21,685 nucleotides of DNA from a virus. Made by a program: the position numbers and the translations under genes. The notes beneath the pieces were generated by a model. It saw nothing but the letters and a program-made list of their open reading frames with translations, had not been told where the DNA came from and did no database searches. Positions 7,325 through 13,997 of this stretch are shown here, piece after piece (the stretch's first letter is position 1; each line of letters opens with the position of its first letter). The DNA is taken from IMG/VR virus record IMGVR_UViG_3300017748_000173, positions 1 through 21,685 of that record; one strand, given 5' to 3'.

Positions 7325-8847
7325 TGATTATTAAAGGAAAGGAAGTAAAAGAAAAACTACTACAAGGAATTAACTTGGTTGCTGATACGGTTAAACCGAC
7401 TTTAGGGCCACAAGCAAAAACAGTTATTTTACAGGGTAATCCACCTGTTGTCATTAATGACGGCGTAACAATTACAAGATATGTTTCTCATGAAGACCCT
7501 TATGTTCAAATGGGAGTTCAATTAGTTCAAAATCTAGCAAGTAAAGCCCAAGAAGGTTCAGGTGATGGAACTACAACGGCTTGTATTCTTGCACAGGCTT
7601 TTTGTAATGAATTGATTAACAATGAAGATAACATGACAGCACATGACTTTAATCTATTAATGGAGAGTCTTCGCCAGCAGACAATTGATTTCTTGGATAG
7701 TATCTCAACTAAGGTTGAAAATTCAGATATTCTGAGTGTTGCTACGATTGCGGCAAATAATGATGCTTCTTTAGGTTCTTTGATTCAAGAAGCATTTAAT
7801 ACAGTTGGTCGTGATGGTGTTATTACTGTTGAAGAGTCTAACAACTATACCACAAAATTGATTCTCCGAGAAGGAATGGAAGTTCCTGAAGGATATATCA
7901 GTCATTTGATGTGTAATACTGAAAGTGGTAAGGTTGAATTTGAAAATCCTTTGATTTTCTTATCAAACATTCCTTTCCGTTCTTTCAAGGATTTATTGCC
8001 GATGCTTGAGTATTCTTCCCAGAATGGAAGACCTCTCTTGCTTCTATGTAAAGGCATGGAAAGTTCAGCGTTAAACAATCTATTGATGAACTTAATCAAC
8101 AAAACAGTAGAATGTGCGGCTATTCTTGCACCTAACTTTGGTGATGCACAGATTGATGAACTGTCTGATATTCAGGCTATTATCGGCGGCAAGGTATTTA
8201 ATCACGAAAGCAAAGATAATCCTCAACAGTTTGTTGTCTCTGATTTTGGGACTTGTGAAAGAGTTATTATCAGTAAAGAAAACACCACATTTATTGGCGG
8301 TGAGGGGAATGCTGATGAGAGAATAAAAACTCTTAAAGGAACTCTTCAAGAAATGAAAGGACATGATGCGGCAAGAATTAAATCTCGTATTACTCGTCTA
8401 AAAGGAGGAGTCGCTACAATTAAAGTTGGTGCTTCTTCATCTATTGAAATGCGAGAAAAGAAAGAACGGCTTGATGATGCTCTAAATGCTACAAAAGCGG
8501 CACTTGAAGAAGGTATTGTTGTTGGTGGCGGTATTCCTTTTGTTCGTCTTGCTCATGCACTTGAAGCACCGGAATGGTTTAGAAAGTCTGTTGTAAAGCC
8601 TTATCGTGTTCTTTTGGATAATGCCAACTATACTGAACAAACAAGGGTTGTTGGTTTTGAGATTGAAAAGACAATTGACGGAACAAATCCTAATTGGGGA
8701 TTCAATGCAGTTTCATGCCAGCATGAAGATTTAGCAGAAGCAGGGGTCTTTGACCCTGTAAAGGTTTCTAAGAACAGTTTCTTAGCGGCATTATCAATTG
8801 CTCAGTTGTTCTATTCAACAGATGTTGCAGTATTGGTGGAGGAATGA
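7324..8847 (+). CDS. groL: Group I chaperonin (GroEL-like)
   Basis: A 507-residue bacterial-type chaperonin, not an archaeal thermosome. Diagnostic stretches: VKPTLGPQAKTVIL (23-36), INDGVTITR (44-52), the ATPase loop GSGDGTTTA (78-86, Asp81 equal to GroEL Asp87), VGRDGVITVEE (161-171), the apical APNFGD (269-274), KGGVATIKVGA (360-370) and DDALNATKAALEEGIVVGGG (384-403, Asp385 near GroEL Asp398). It is about 40 residues shorter than E. coli GroEL; the flexible Gly-Gly-Met tail is absent and the protein stops after TDVAVLVEE. ATG 7324 was chosen for its GGAGGAAG site; an upstream TTG at 7306 lacks one. It probably folds viral proteins with the GroES-like protein encoded just before it. Host chaperonins of archaea are mainly group II. 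Confidence 0.95.
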   Translation: MIIKGKEVKEKLLQGINLVADTVKPTLGPQAKTVILQGNPPVVINDGVTITRYVSHEDPYVQMGVQLVQNLASKAQEGSGDGTTTACILAQAFCNELINNEDNMTAHDFNLLMESLRQQTIDFLDSISTKVENSDILSVATIAANNDASLGSLIQEAFNTVGRDGVITVEESNNYTTKLILREGMEVPEGYISHLMCNTESGKVEFENPLIFLSNIPFRSFKDLLPMLEYSSQNGRPLLLLCKGMESSALNNLLMNLINKTVECAAILAPNFGDAQIDELSDIQAIIGGKVFNHESKDNPQQFVVSDFGTCERVIISKENTTFIGGEGNADERIKTLKGTLQEMKGHDAARIKSRITRLKGGVATIKVGASSSIEMREKKERLDDALNATKAALEEGIVVGGGIPFVRLAHALEAPEWFRKSVVKPYRVLLDNANYTEQTRVVGFEIEKTIDGTNPNWGFNAVSCQHEDLAEAGVFDPVKVSKNSFLAALSIAQLFYSTDVAVLVEE

Positions 8848-8849
8848 AT

Positions 8850-8969
8850 ATGGACACTCTGATAGCCGTAATTAATGATGCTATGTCCATTATTTCAAAA
8901 ATGGGAAGGCCGGATGTTTCCAAGATTCTTCAAGAAAGAGTCAATAAAATCATGGGGTGGACTGATTGA
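8850..8969 (+). CDS. Small 39-residue protein
   Basis: A short frame filling the gap after groEL: ATG 8850 behind GGAGG at the end of groEL, stop at 8967-8969 overlapping the next start by four bases. The peptide is helical and amphipathic (MDTLIAVINDAMSIIS, then a basic half ending MGWTD). No motif is seen. The good ribosome site and the tight TTGA junction argue that it is translated. Function unknown. Confidence 0.5.
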   Translation: MDTLIAVINDAMSIISKMGRPDVSKILQERVNKIMGWTD

Positions 8970-9361
8970 AGAAAACAATTACAGTTGTTTTACCAGCACC
9001 ACATAAGGCTCAAATTAGATGCCCAATTTGTGAAGGAAATAAATGTAGAGTCTGCAAATTTACAGGTTCATTAAAGATAGATGTGGAACCAAAGATTCCT
9101 ATTCAAAGAGCACATATCATTAAATATATTGCTGAGAATATCCAGACAGTAGCAAACGAATTAACTAAAAAATATGGATTAAATCCTGAAGTTAATACTA
9201 TTGAAGTGCTAGAGATGAATGACGGGCAATATGAAGTTGTCCAAATATCTTCTCTTGGTGGTGTTTGTTGGATTGTTAATCGTCTTGATGAATTAGATAC
9301 GCCAAGATACTTTACATCAAAGCAGGAACTAGAAAGATTCAAACAGGGGTGGATGAATTGA
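8966..9361 (+). CDS. DnaJ-like zinc-finger protein (131 residues)
   Basis: Begins at TTG 8966, overlapping the previous stop as TTGA. The N-terminal part holds CPICEGNKCRVC (Cys19, Cys22, Cys27, Cys30), a compact four-cysteine zinc site reminiscent of the CxxCxGxG repeats of DnaJ but with only one such unit and no J-domain HPD. The remaining 100 residues are a mixed alpha/beta domain I cannot place. Lying just after GroES/GroEL, it could help deliver substrates to the chaperonin; it could equally be an unrelated zinc ribbon protein. It ends with a TTGA overlap into the next small gene. Confidence 0.75.
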   Translation: MKKTITVVLPAPHKAQIRCPICEGNKCRVCKFTGSLKIDVEPKIPIQRAHIIKYIAENIQTVANELTKKYGLNPEVNTIEVLEMNDGQYEVVQISSLGGVCWIVNRLDELDTPRYFTSKQELERFKQGWMN

Positions 9362-9510
9362 CCGAAGATGTTGTTATACATCACACACAATGCTGTGGTT
9401 CAGTTGTATTCATCTATACTGATTATAGAGAGGACGGAGAACTATTAATTCCCATTTGTTTCAAATGTAAACAAAGAGTCTCATTAGAAGGTGAAGTAGT
9501 TGACAGATGA
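9358..9510 (+). CDS. Small zinc-ribbon-like protein (50 residues)
   Basis: TTG 9358 overlaps the previous stop as TTGA, with GGGGTGGATG upstream as ribosome site. The peptide has HHTQCC near the start and CFKC at 34-37, a possible two-knuckle zinc ribbon (His/Cys-Cys ... Cys-x2-Cys) around a short beta hairpin. It overlaps the following PC4-like gene by 11 bases. Too small for the usual gene cut-off, but frame, spacing and cysteine pattern support it. Function unknown. Confidence 0.55.
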   Translation: MTEDVVIHHTQCCGSVVFIYTDYREDGELLIPICFKCKQRVSLEGEVVDR

Positions 9511-9712
9511 ATTAGAAGTAAAAGGAACAATTGTTCGTAATGCAAACCAAGATTGTAAAATTAAGATGGGTAAGTATTGGAACATAGAAGTAGTGGACAT
9601 TCGTTGGTATAACAGCGATAAACCTACAAACAAAGGCATACGCCTAAATAAAGAAGAAGCAAAAACATTATTAGATATATTAAGGAGGGAACTCAATGAC
9701 GGAGAGAACTAA
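9500..9712 (+). CDS. PC4/p15-like single-stranded DNA-binding transcription coactivator
   Basis: A 70-residue protein whose core fits the PC4 (YdbC-like) fold: strands DCKIKMGKYWNIEVVDIRWY (18-37), a loop with SDKPTNKGIRLNKEE (39-53) matching the conserved 'kptkkGIsLs.e' of PC4, and a C-terminal helix AKTLLDILRREL. PC4 proteins bind ssDNA as dimers and act on transcription or replication forks. The start is TTG 9500, preceded by GAAGGTGA; the ATG at 9507 is in another frame. It overlaps neighbours on both sides. With the viral TFB it suggests control of transcription, although a role in protecting ssDNA is equally plausible. Confidence 0.72.
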   Translation: MTDELEVKGTIVRNANQDCKIKMGKYWNIEVVDIRWYNSDKPTNKGIRLNKEEAKTLLDILRRELNDGEN

Positions 9713-9998
9713 GATAAGTGAACTACAAGCGAAGAAAGCAGTAAGAAAAGCCAACCCTGAAAGACAATGGGGCAATTCTCATGGTCAATCTCTAACAAAG
9801 TTTAGAGCGAAGGCTGGAGAATTGGTAGATTTATTTGCTTTATATATTGAACAAAGAATGCCTTTGCCTCCCAATACTGGAAGAGGTTGCCGTGTTCAAT
9901 TACCTCATGTTGAAATGGCATTTGGAAGAATGTATCAGGCTATGAGACAATTTATGGATGAAGAAGCAAATACAAAGAAAGGAGAGGAAGAAGAATGA
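9696..9998 (+). CDS. Unrecognised helical 100-residue protein
   Basis: ATG 9696 follows AAGGAGGGAACTCA, a very strong ribosome site inside the PC4-like gene. The protein is basic at the N-terminus (KISELQAKKAVRKANPERQW), has a long central helix (about 32-55), a PLPPNTGRGCRVQLP loop and a final helix (about 70-90), and ends with an acidic run. The helix-long helix-loop-helix order with an Arg-x-Gln in the loop recalls a histone fold only weakly. No confident family. It overlaps the next gene by four bases (ATGA). Confidence 0.75.
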   Translation: MTERTKISELQAKKAVRKANPERQWGNSHGQSLTKFRAKAGELVDLFALYIEQRMPLPPNTGRGCRVQLPHVEMAFGRMYQAMRQFMDEEANTKKGEEEE

Positions 9999-10351
9999 AT
10001 GAACTATATAATACAACCGTTGATGATACCGCATTTGAAGAATGGGCAAAAGAAACGAAGGGCTTAATTCCTAATGAATTAAACCTTGACCACTTTAACC
10101 AAGGGTATGCTGAATTGGCTGATGGTGCAAATTATTTAGCGAGAGCCAGTTTTGTTTGTTATTGGGAAATCTCAATGAACAATAGTCTTGCTAGGTTAGC
10201 ACCAGCAATTACTCAAGCAACGCTTATTCACATGATGCATCGTTTTATTGAACAAGGGCAAATTGAAGAGGCGCAAGTAGTTGAACAACTTATGATTAAT
10301 TTCTTGCGCCTTCTTCAAGCATTAGGCGGTGCAAATAATGAAGAAGAGTGA
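9995..10351 (+). CDS. Unrecognised acidic helical 118-residue protein
   Basis: Starts in an ATGA overlap behind GGAGAGGAAG. The sequence is acidic and almost wholly helical, with two or three helices of 20-25 residues (about 40-65, 68-85, 90-112) rich in Leu, Ala and Met. No motif, membrane segment or signal is seen. It ends NNEEE. The gene overlaps the next by 14 bases. It could be a helical-bundle scaffold or an inhibitor of a host protein; neither can be shown. Confidence 0.75.
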   Translation: MNELYNTTVDDTAFEEWAKETKGLIPNELNLDHFNQGYAELADGANYLARASFVCYWEISMNNSLARLAPAITQATLIHMMHRFIEQGQIEEAQVVEQLMINFLRLLQALGGANNEEE

Positions 10352-10580
10352 ATGGAACTATCTGGCGAAAGCCATGTGGGAATATTCAGAAAAACACGAA
10401 GGTAAAATCAGTCGCCTTCTAAAAGAACTGATAAGATTAATACACAACAATATGGAGATGATTGAAAATGACATGGGAAAATATGAGCAGAATGCTGCAA
10501 GCAACAGACCAATTGACACCGACTCAACAGATAAGTCGGATTTCACGGGACTTGGAAACATTCACGACGGAGAAGAGTAG
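10338..10580 (+). CDS. Unrecognised 80-residue protein overlapping the ligase start
   Basis: I chose ATG 10338, preceded by GGCGGTG; an in-frame GTG at 10329 is possible. The first 50 residues are helical and basic (KKSEWNYLAKAMWEYSEK, then ISRLLKELIRLIHNN). The last 33 residues are a low-complexity polar tail rich in Asp, Ser, Thr and Asn. This tail is read from the same bases as the ligase N-terminus in another frame, over 113 bases. Either the tail is dual-coding or this gene is a relic whose end has no selective value. Function unknown. Confidence 0.6.
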   Translation: MKKSEWNYLAKAMWEYSEKHEGKISRLLKELIRLIHNNMEMIENDMGKYEQNAASNRPIDTDSTDKSDFTGLGNIHDGEE

Positions 10581-12009
10581 TCCTTCTTTGGTTTTGCAGA
10601 TTCTTGATAAAGATAAACTTGAAGCAAATAGTCTTGGATTAACCAAGGCGAAGAAATGGATGGCTAAGATTTTTGGTATCTTTGATGATGAAATTGATGG
10701 ATTGATGTATGCTCACGATGATTTGGGCGAAGCAATCTATCATCTTGATTCATCGGCAGAAAAGCGAAGAAACTTTTCTGTTCAATATATTTATAGACTA
10801 CTGAACATGAACTGTGGAAAGATTGATTCTAATGAGTTTGAAATGATTGAAGAATCAATTTTGGCTATGTCTGCAAACGCACGACGCTGGTTCATTCGGT
10901 ATATGCTTAGAACACCACGAAACGGAATTAATGAAGGAACAGTTGCGAAGATTATCGCCAAGCACTACAATAAGAAGCAAGCAGATGTGAAGAAACATTT
11001 GAACTTCAATTCTGTTGAGGTAGTTTGTTATCACTACAATGCTGGTTCTAATCCTCCATGTAATCTAACCTATGGAAAATTCATTAAACCAATGTTAGCG
11101 AAGGAAGTTCCGATGAATAAATGGCCGACTGATTTTGTAGTTGATTACAAATACGATGGAAACAGATACCAAATTCATATTGATGGCGACAAAACTATGA
11201 TTTTTAATCGTAAGGGTAAAATCGTAACCCACCAATTCCCCGATGTTGTTGAATTGATTCAAGCCTATGATATTGAAAACGCTATTCTTGATGGTGAAAT
11301 CTATCCTATCTTGGAAAATGGCTCACCCGCACCTCATAAAACAATGGGAACGAGAGTTCATTCAAAGAATGTTCAAGAGGCTATGGAACGAGTCAAAGTT
11401 GAATGGGTTATTTTTGACTGTCTCATGCTGAACAATGAAACAGTCATGGATTTATCATATACGGAACGCCTAGAGAAGATGAAAGACTTGCCGAATCAAG
11501 CACACCGAATCTCCGAAGGAGACATTATGGCCTTTTATCACGATGCAATCAACGAAGGGTTTGAAGGAATCATCGTTAAAGATGCAAGCCAACCTTATCA
11601 ATCAGGAAAACGCTCCGTTTTCTGGGCTAAATATAAACCTCCGCAGATTAACCTTGATGTTGTTATCCTCTCCTCAAAATACGGGGAAGGTAAGCGGTCA
11701 AATGTTTTCGGCACTTACGAGTTAGGCGTGAAGGCTGATAATGGTTTTCATAGCGTTGGTTGGTGTGGAACAGGCTTCTCGGATAGCGATTTAATCAACC
11801 TCACCAATACGCTACGGCGTAATGTTGAGTCCTTTGACAACGGGCGATTCTTTGTTTCGCCTGTTGTTATTCTTGAAGTTAAGGCTGATTTGGTCAGCCG
11901 TGATGAAAAAGGCAACTTGGGTCTAAGGTTCCCAAGATGTGTCCGTATTCGTGATGATAAGTTCGTTGCTGATATAAATACCTTAAATGATGTGGAGAGA
12001 TTAGAATGA
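10468..12009 (+). CDS. ATP-dependent DNA ligase
   Basis: A 513-residue ligase of the archaeal/eukaryotic type that seals nicks, here presumably Okazaki fragments of the viral genome. All nucleotidyltransferase motifs are visible: I DYKYDGNR (226-233, nucleophile Lys228), III DGEIYP (275-280), IIIa VIFDCLM (314-320), IV EGIIVKD (366-372), V FWAKYKP (385-391). The N-terminal 200 residues fit the helical DNA-binding domain and the last 110 the OB domain. It is somewhat shorter than cellular archaeal ligases (about 560-600). Start ATG 10468 has GGAGATGAT five bases upstream. The gene overlaps the preceding one by 113 bases; the match to ligases from the first residues supports the long overlap. 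Confidence 0.95.
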   Translation: MTWENMSRMLQATDQLTPTQQISRISRDLETFTTEKSSPSLVLQILDKDKLEANSLGLTKAKKWMAKIFGIFDDEIDGLMYAHDDLGEAIYHLDSSAEKRRNFSVQYIYRLLNMNCGKIDSNEFEMIEESILAMSANARRWFIRYMLRTPRNGINEGTVAKIIAKHYNKKQADVKKHLNFNSVEVVCYHYNAGSNPPCNLTYGKFIKPMLAKEVPMNKWPTDFVVDYKYDGNRYQIHIDGDKTMIFNRKGKIVTHQFPDVVELIQAYDIENAILDGEIYPILENGSPAPHKTMGTRVHSKNVQEAMERVKVEWVIFDCLMLNNETVMDLSYTERLEKMKDLPNQAHRISEGDIMAFYHDAINEGFEGIIVKDASQPYQSGKRSVFWAKYKPPQINLDVVILSSKYGEGKRSNVFGTYELGVKADNGFHSVGWCGTGFSDSDLINLTNTLRRNVESFDNGRFFVSPVVILEVKADLVSRDEKGNLGLRFPRCVRIRDDKFVADINTLNDVERLE

Positions 12010-12410
12010 AATGGAAAGATTTAACTGGTGAAGAACAAGAAGAGTTGCTAAATGGTATGCGAGAAGCATGGCCCCGTTTTAAAAACGACCATCCTCGGCA
12101 AAAGAATAGCCCCGATTACAATACTTGGAGAGAACCCGACTTCATGGATTTCGTTGCCAAAATGAATAGAGGTCTTTTGTATTCTTGGTTTGAATTTGAA
12201 AAAGAATACAGTAAAGCCCGATTTAAAGAAATGGCAAAGGAAATAGAAATTTTCTTGGAGACATATAAACTAAGCCAACCAGTAGCGGCAGAATTTATTA
12301 TTGAGGTATTAAATAAACCTTCTCATTTTGAAGCGGCCCAACAAATAATTAATGATGTATTGTTTGCGTTTCCACCTGCTAATTGGCCTATTAATAGGGG
12401 TGATGAGTAA
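12006..12410 (+). CDS. Unrecognised 134-residue protein
   Basis: ATGA overlap with the ligase stop; ribosome site GGAGA inside the ligase end. The protein is mostly helical, rich in Trp and Phe in its first half (MREAWPRFK, DFMDFVAKMN, LLYSWFEFEKEY), with an amphipathic C-terminal half and a PPANWPINRG segment at the end. No known motif. Position directly after the ligase and one-base overlap with the following gene show it is in the same operon. Function unknown. Confidence 0.78.
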   Translation: MKWKDLTGEEQEELLNGMREAWPRFKNDHPRQKNSPDYNTWREPDFMDFVAKMNRGLLYSWFEFEKEYSKARFKEMAKEIEIFLETYKLSQPVAAEFIIEVLNKPSHFEAAQQIINDVLFAFPPANWPINRGDE

Positions 12411-12790
12411 TGAGTAAATCAGAAGCAAATGCTAAAGTAAATTATATTGCAGACTATACTGGTAAAGTTAGAAAAATTTCAGACATGAGTTTGAAACAGG
12501 TAAATACTCATTTATCCCATATTTCTAGAAAAACTAAATGGAATAGTAAAGTGCTTATTTATTTGTATGAACGAAGGTCGCAACTTCTTGGCTCTGATAA
12601 ACCAGAACCAAGAAAGAATCAACGCAAGATAGCGGAATGGGCCGGTATTAAAATACTACCTAAAGACGCAAAACCCGAAAATGAACAAAGATACAAACAG
12701 TTAATTTTGTTGTGTCTTTCTATGTTTGATAACGATACTGCTGACCTTCCCGTAATTGAAGCAATTCTAAGGCAGGTGATGGATGAATGA
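12410..12790 (+). CDS. Unrecognised basic 126-residue protein
   Basis: Starts at ATG 12410, sharing one base with the preceding stop; GGGGTGATG lies just upstream. The N-terminal two thirds are basic and helical (about 25-60), followed by a Lys/Arg/Pro linker near 65-75, and the last third is an acidic helical segment. No motif recognised. It overlaps the histone-fold gene by four bases. A DNA-associated role would suit its charge and neighbours, but this is inference. Confidence 0.75.
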   Translation: MSKSEANAKVNYIADYTGKVRKISDMSLKQVNTHLSHISRKTKWNSKVLIYLYERRSQLLGSDKPEPRKNQRKIAEWAGIKILPKDAKPENEQRYKQLILLCLSMFDNDTADLPVIEAILRQVMDE

Positions 12791-13233
12791 TTACTCAAGG
12801 CGATATGACAATTATTGGAACGACAACATACCGTTGTTTGAAAATTGAAGAAGGTATGGCTCACTTAAAGAATATTCTGCATGAACAGGGCAGACCAAAG
12901 ATTGTTGAGCAGAAATACTGCCCCTATATTTTAAATGGAGAACTTATTGTTCCTGAAAAACCAAAACCAAAACCAATACCCAGAGTTACGAAATTAAATA
13001 TAACTCAACTTATTAAGGAAACGACTGATTTAACAGTATCTAACGATGCAAAGTATTTCATTAGCGAGTGGGTTGAAACTGCTATTGCTAACTTGGTAAG
13101 CAACGCCGAGGAAAATGCTTTAATGATGGGACACTCTCGCTTAACTGCCGCCCACTTCTTTTGGCTTGAAACAAATACTGCTCCTAACGGATATTGGCCT
13201 GAAAATAAAGAATACATGGAAGAGAGTGAATAA
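12787..13233 (+). CDS. Histone-fold protein with N-terminal extension
   Basis: A 148-residue protein with two parts. Residues 1-55 form a small alpha/beta domain I cannot place, followed by a Pro/Lys linker (56-67). Residues 70-127 read as a histone fold: short helix NITQLIKETTD, loop and VSNDAKYF matching the VSDDAR start of archaeal histone helix 2, a long helix to about 113, then SRLTAAHFFWLE, whose Arg118-x-Thr120 equals the RxT pair of histone loop L2. Archaeal histones are about 67 residues with no extension, so this is a fusion, perhaps closer to TAF/NF-Y-type proteins. It may compact or organise viral DNA or compete with host histones. Start is in an ATGA overlap behind GGTGATGG. The call is by motif only. 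Confidence 0.72.
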   Translation: MITQGDMTIIGTTTYRCLKIEEGMAHLKNILHEQGRPKIVEQKYCPYILNGELIVPEKPKPKPIPRVTKLNITQLIKETTDLTVSNDAKYFISEWVETAIANLVSNAEENALMMGHSRLTAAHFFWLETNTAPNGYWPENKEYMEESE

Positions 13234-13234
13234 A

Positions 13235-13609
13235 ATGGTCAATGACCCTACACTACGAGAACTGGTCAATAAGTATGACCATGTTTTTAATTTTAATTTT
13301 CTTGTGTATGGTGATTTAAAAGACGAAGAAGTAGGTCTTTTAACTAAGGGATTAATTGTGATGATTTCAAGTCAATTAACAACAGCGCAACATGGAGAAG
13401 CAGTATTATTGTTTGACTCAATATCTGAAGAAACGGCTGTTCTTCATGGGACATTTCAAGGAACTAGTTTGAATGTTATTTACGCTAGTTCAGTAATCGT
13501 TGAAGAAAAGATTTTGAATTTAGTTGAAGCAACTATTTTGGATGGTTTATCGTTTTTGAGATACAAGGCAGACTTTCAAGGAATGACAAGGAGCGTTTCC
13601 TATGTATAG
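13235..13609 (+). CDS. Unrecognised 124-residue protein
   Basis: ATG 13235 was chosen because GAGAGTGAAT precedes it and it follows the histone-fold stop by one base; the frame is open further upstream to 13166 but would overlap that gene by 68 bases. The protein looks like an alpha/beta domain with alternating hydrophobic strands (FNFNFLVYGDL, GLIVMISSQL, EAVLLFDSI, SLNVIYASSVIV). No catalytic or metal motif is seen. It overlaps the LAGLIDADG-like gene by eight bases. Function unknown. Confidence 0.75.
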   Translation: MVNDPTLRELVNKYDHVFNFNFLVYGDLKDEEVGLLTKGLIVMISSQLTTAQHGEAVLLFDSISEETAVLHGTFQGTSLNVIYASSVIVEEKILNLVEATILDGLSFLRYKADFQGMTRSVSYV

Positions 13610-13997
13610 TAAGGATATGCTTATTGGTATTCTCCTTAGTCTTTCTAAAATGGACTTTACTTTAGAACGAAGCCCTGCATCAAAAATGGGTTATATCGTA
13701 AGACTTTCATTATCAATAAGAGGAGATGAAAAATTTCTTCTTGGGGTAAAAAGAAGTCTTTTACAACATGAAATAACTTCTTCTTACAAAGAAAAAGAAA
13801 GTAAAACAAGACCAAGGCCTATTCTTAAGATAGGCGGCATAAAGAATCTATACAAGATAGTTGAAATGACACCGAATCTTCCAGATGCAAAAAATGAATG
13901 GACGGTATTTAGAGAAGTGGTGAATTTGGTTTCTTACGGAGAACACCGTAATGCAGAAGGATTAGAAAGAATATTTGAATTAAAAGGGGTAATTTAA
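13602..13997 (+). CDS. Degenerate LAGLIDADG-fold (homing endonuclease-like) protein
   Basis: A 131-residue protein behind AAGGAG. Its second half follows the pattern of single-domain LAGLIDADG proteins: PRPILKIGGIKNLYKIVE (71-88), PNLPDAKNEW (91-100), then FREVVNLVSYGEHRNAEGL (103-121), where GEH...GL..I is typical. The first helix, MLIGILLSLSKMDFTLE (6-22), sits where LAGLIDADG should be, but the catalytic Asp is replaced by Leu. I infer a fold that has lost DNA cleavage and been recruited as a DNA-binding or structural factor, as happened in some cellular regulators. It lies one base from the PIP-box P-loop gene, suggesting work at the replication fork. Family call is moderate. Confidence 0.62.
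   Translation: MYSKDMLIGILLSLSKMDFTLERSPASKMGYIVRLSLSIRGDEKFLLGVKRSLLQHEITSSYKEKESKTRPRPILKIGGIKNLYKIVEMTPNLPDAKNEWTVFREVVNLVSYGEHRNAEGLERIFELKGVI

Noticed and set aside
7306-8847. Reading the chaperonin as an archaeal thermosome subunit.
   Set aside because: Motifs such as the AALEEGIVVGGG and APNFGD stretches and the GroES-like neighbour match group I GroEL, not group II.
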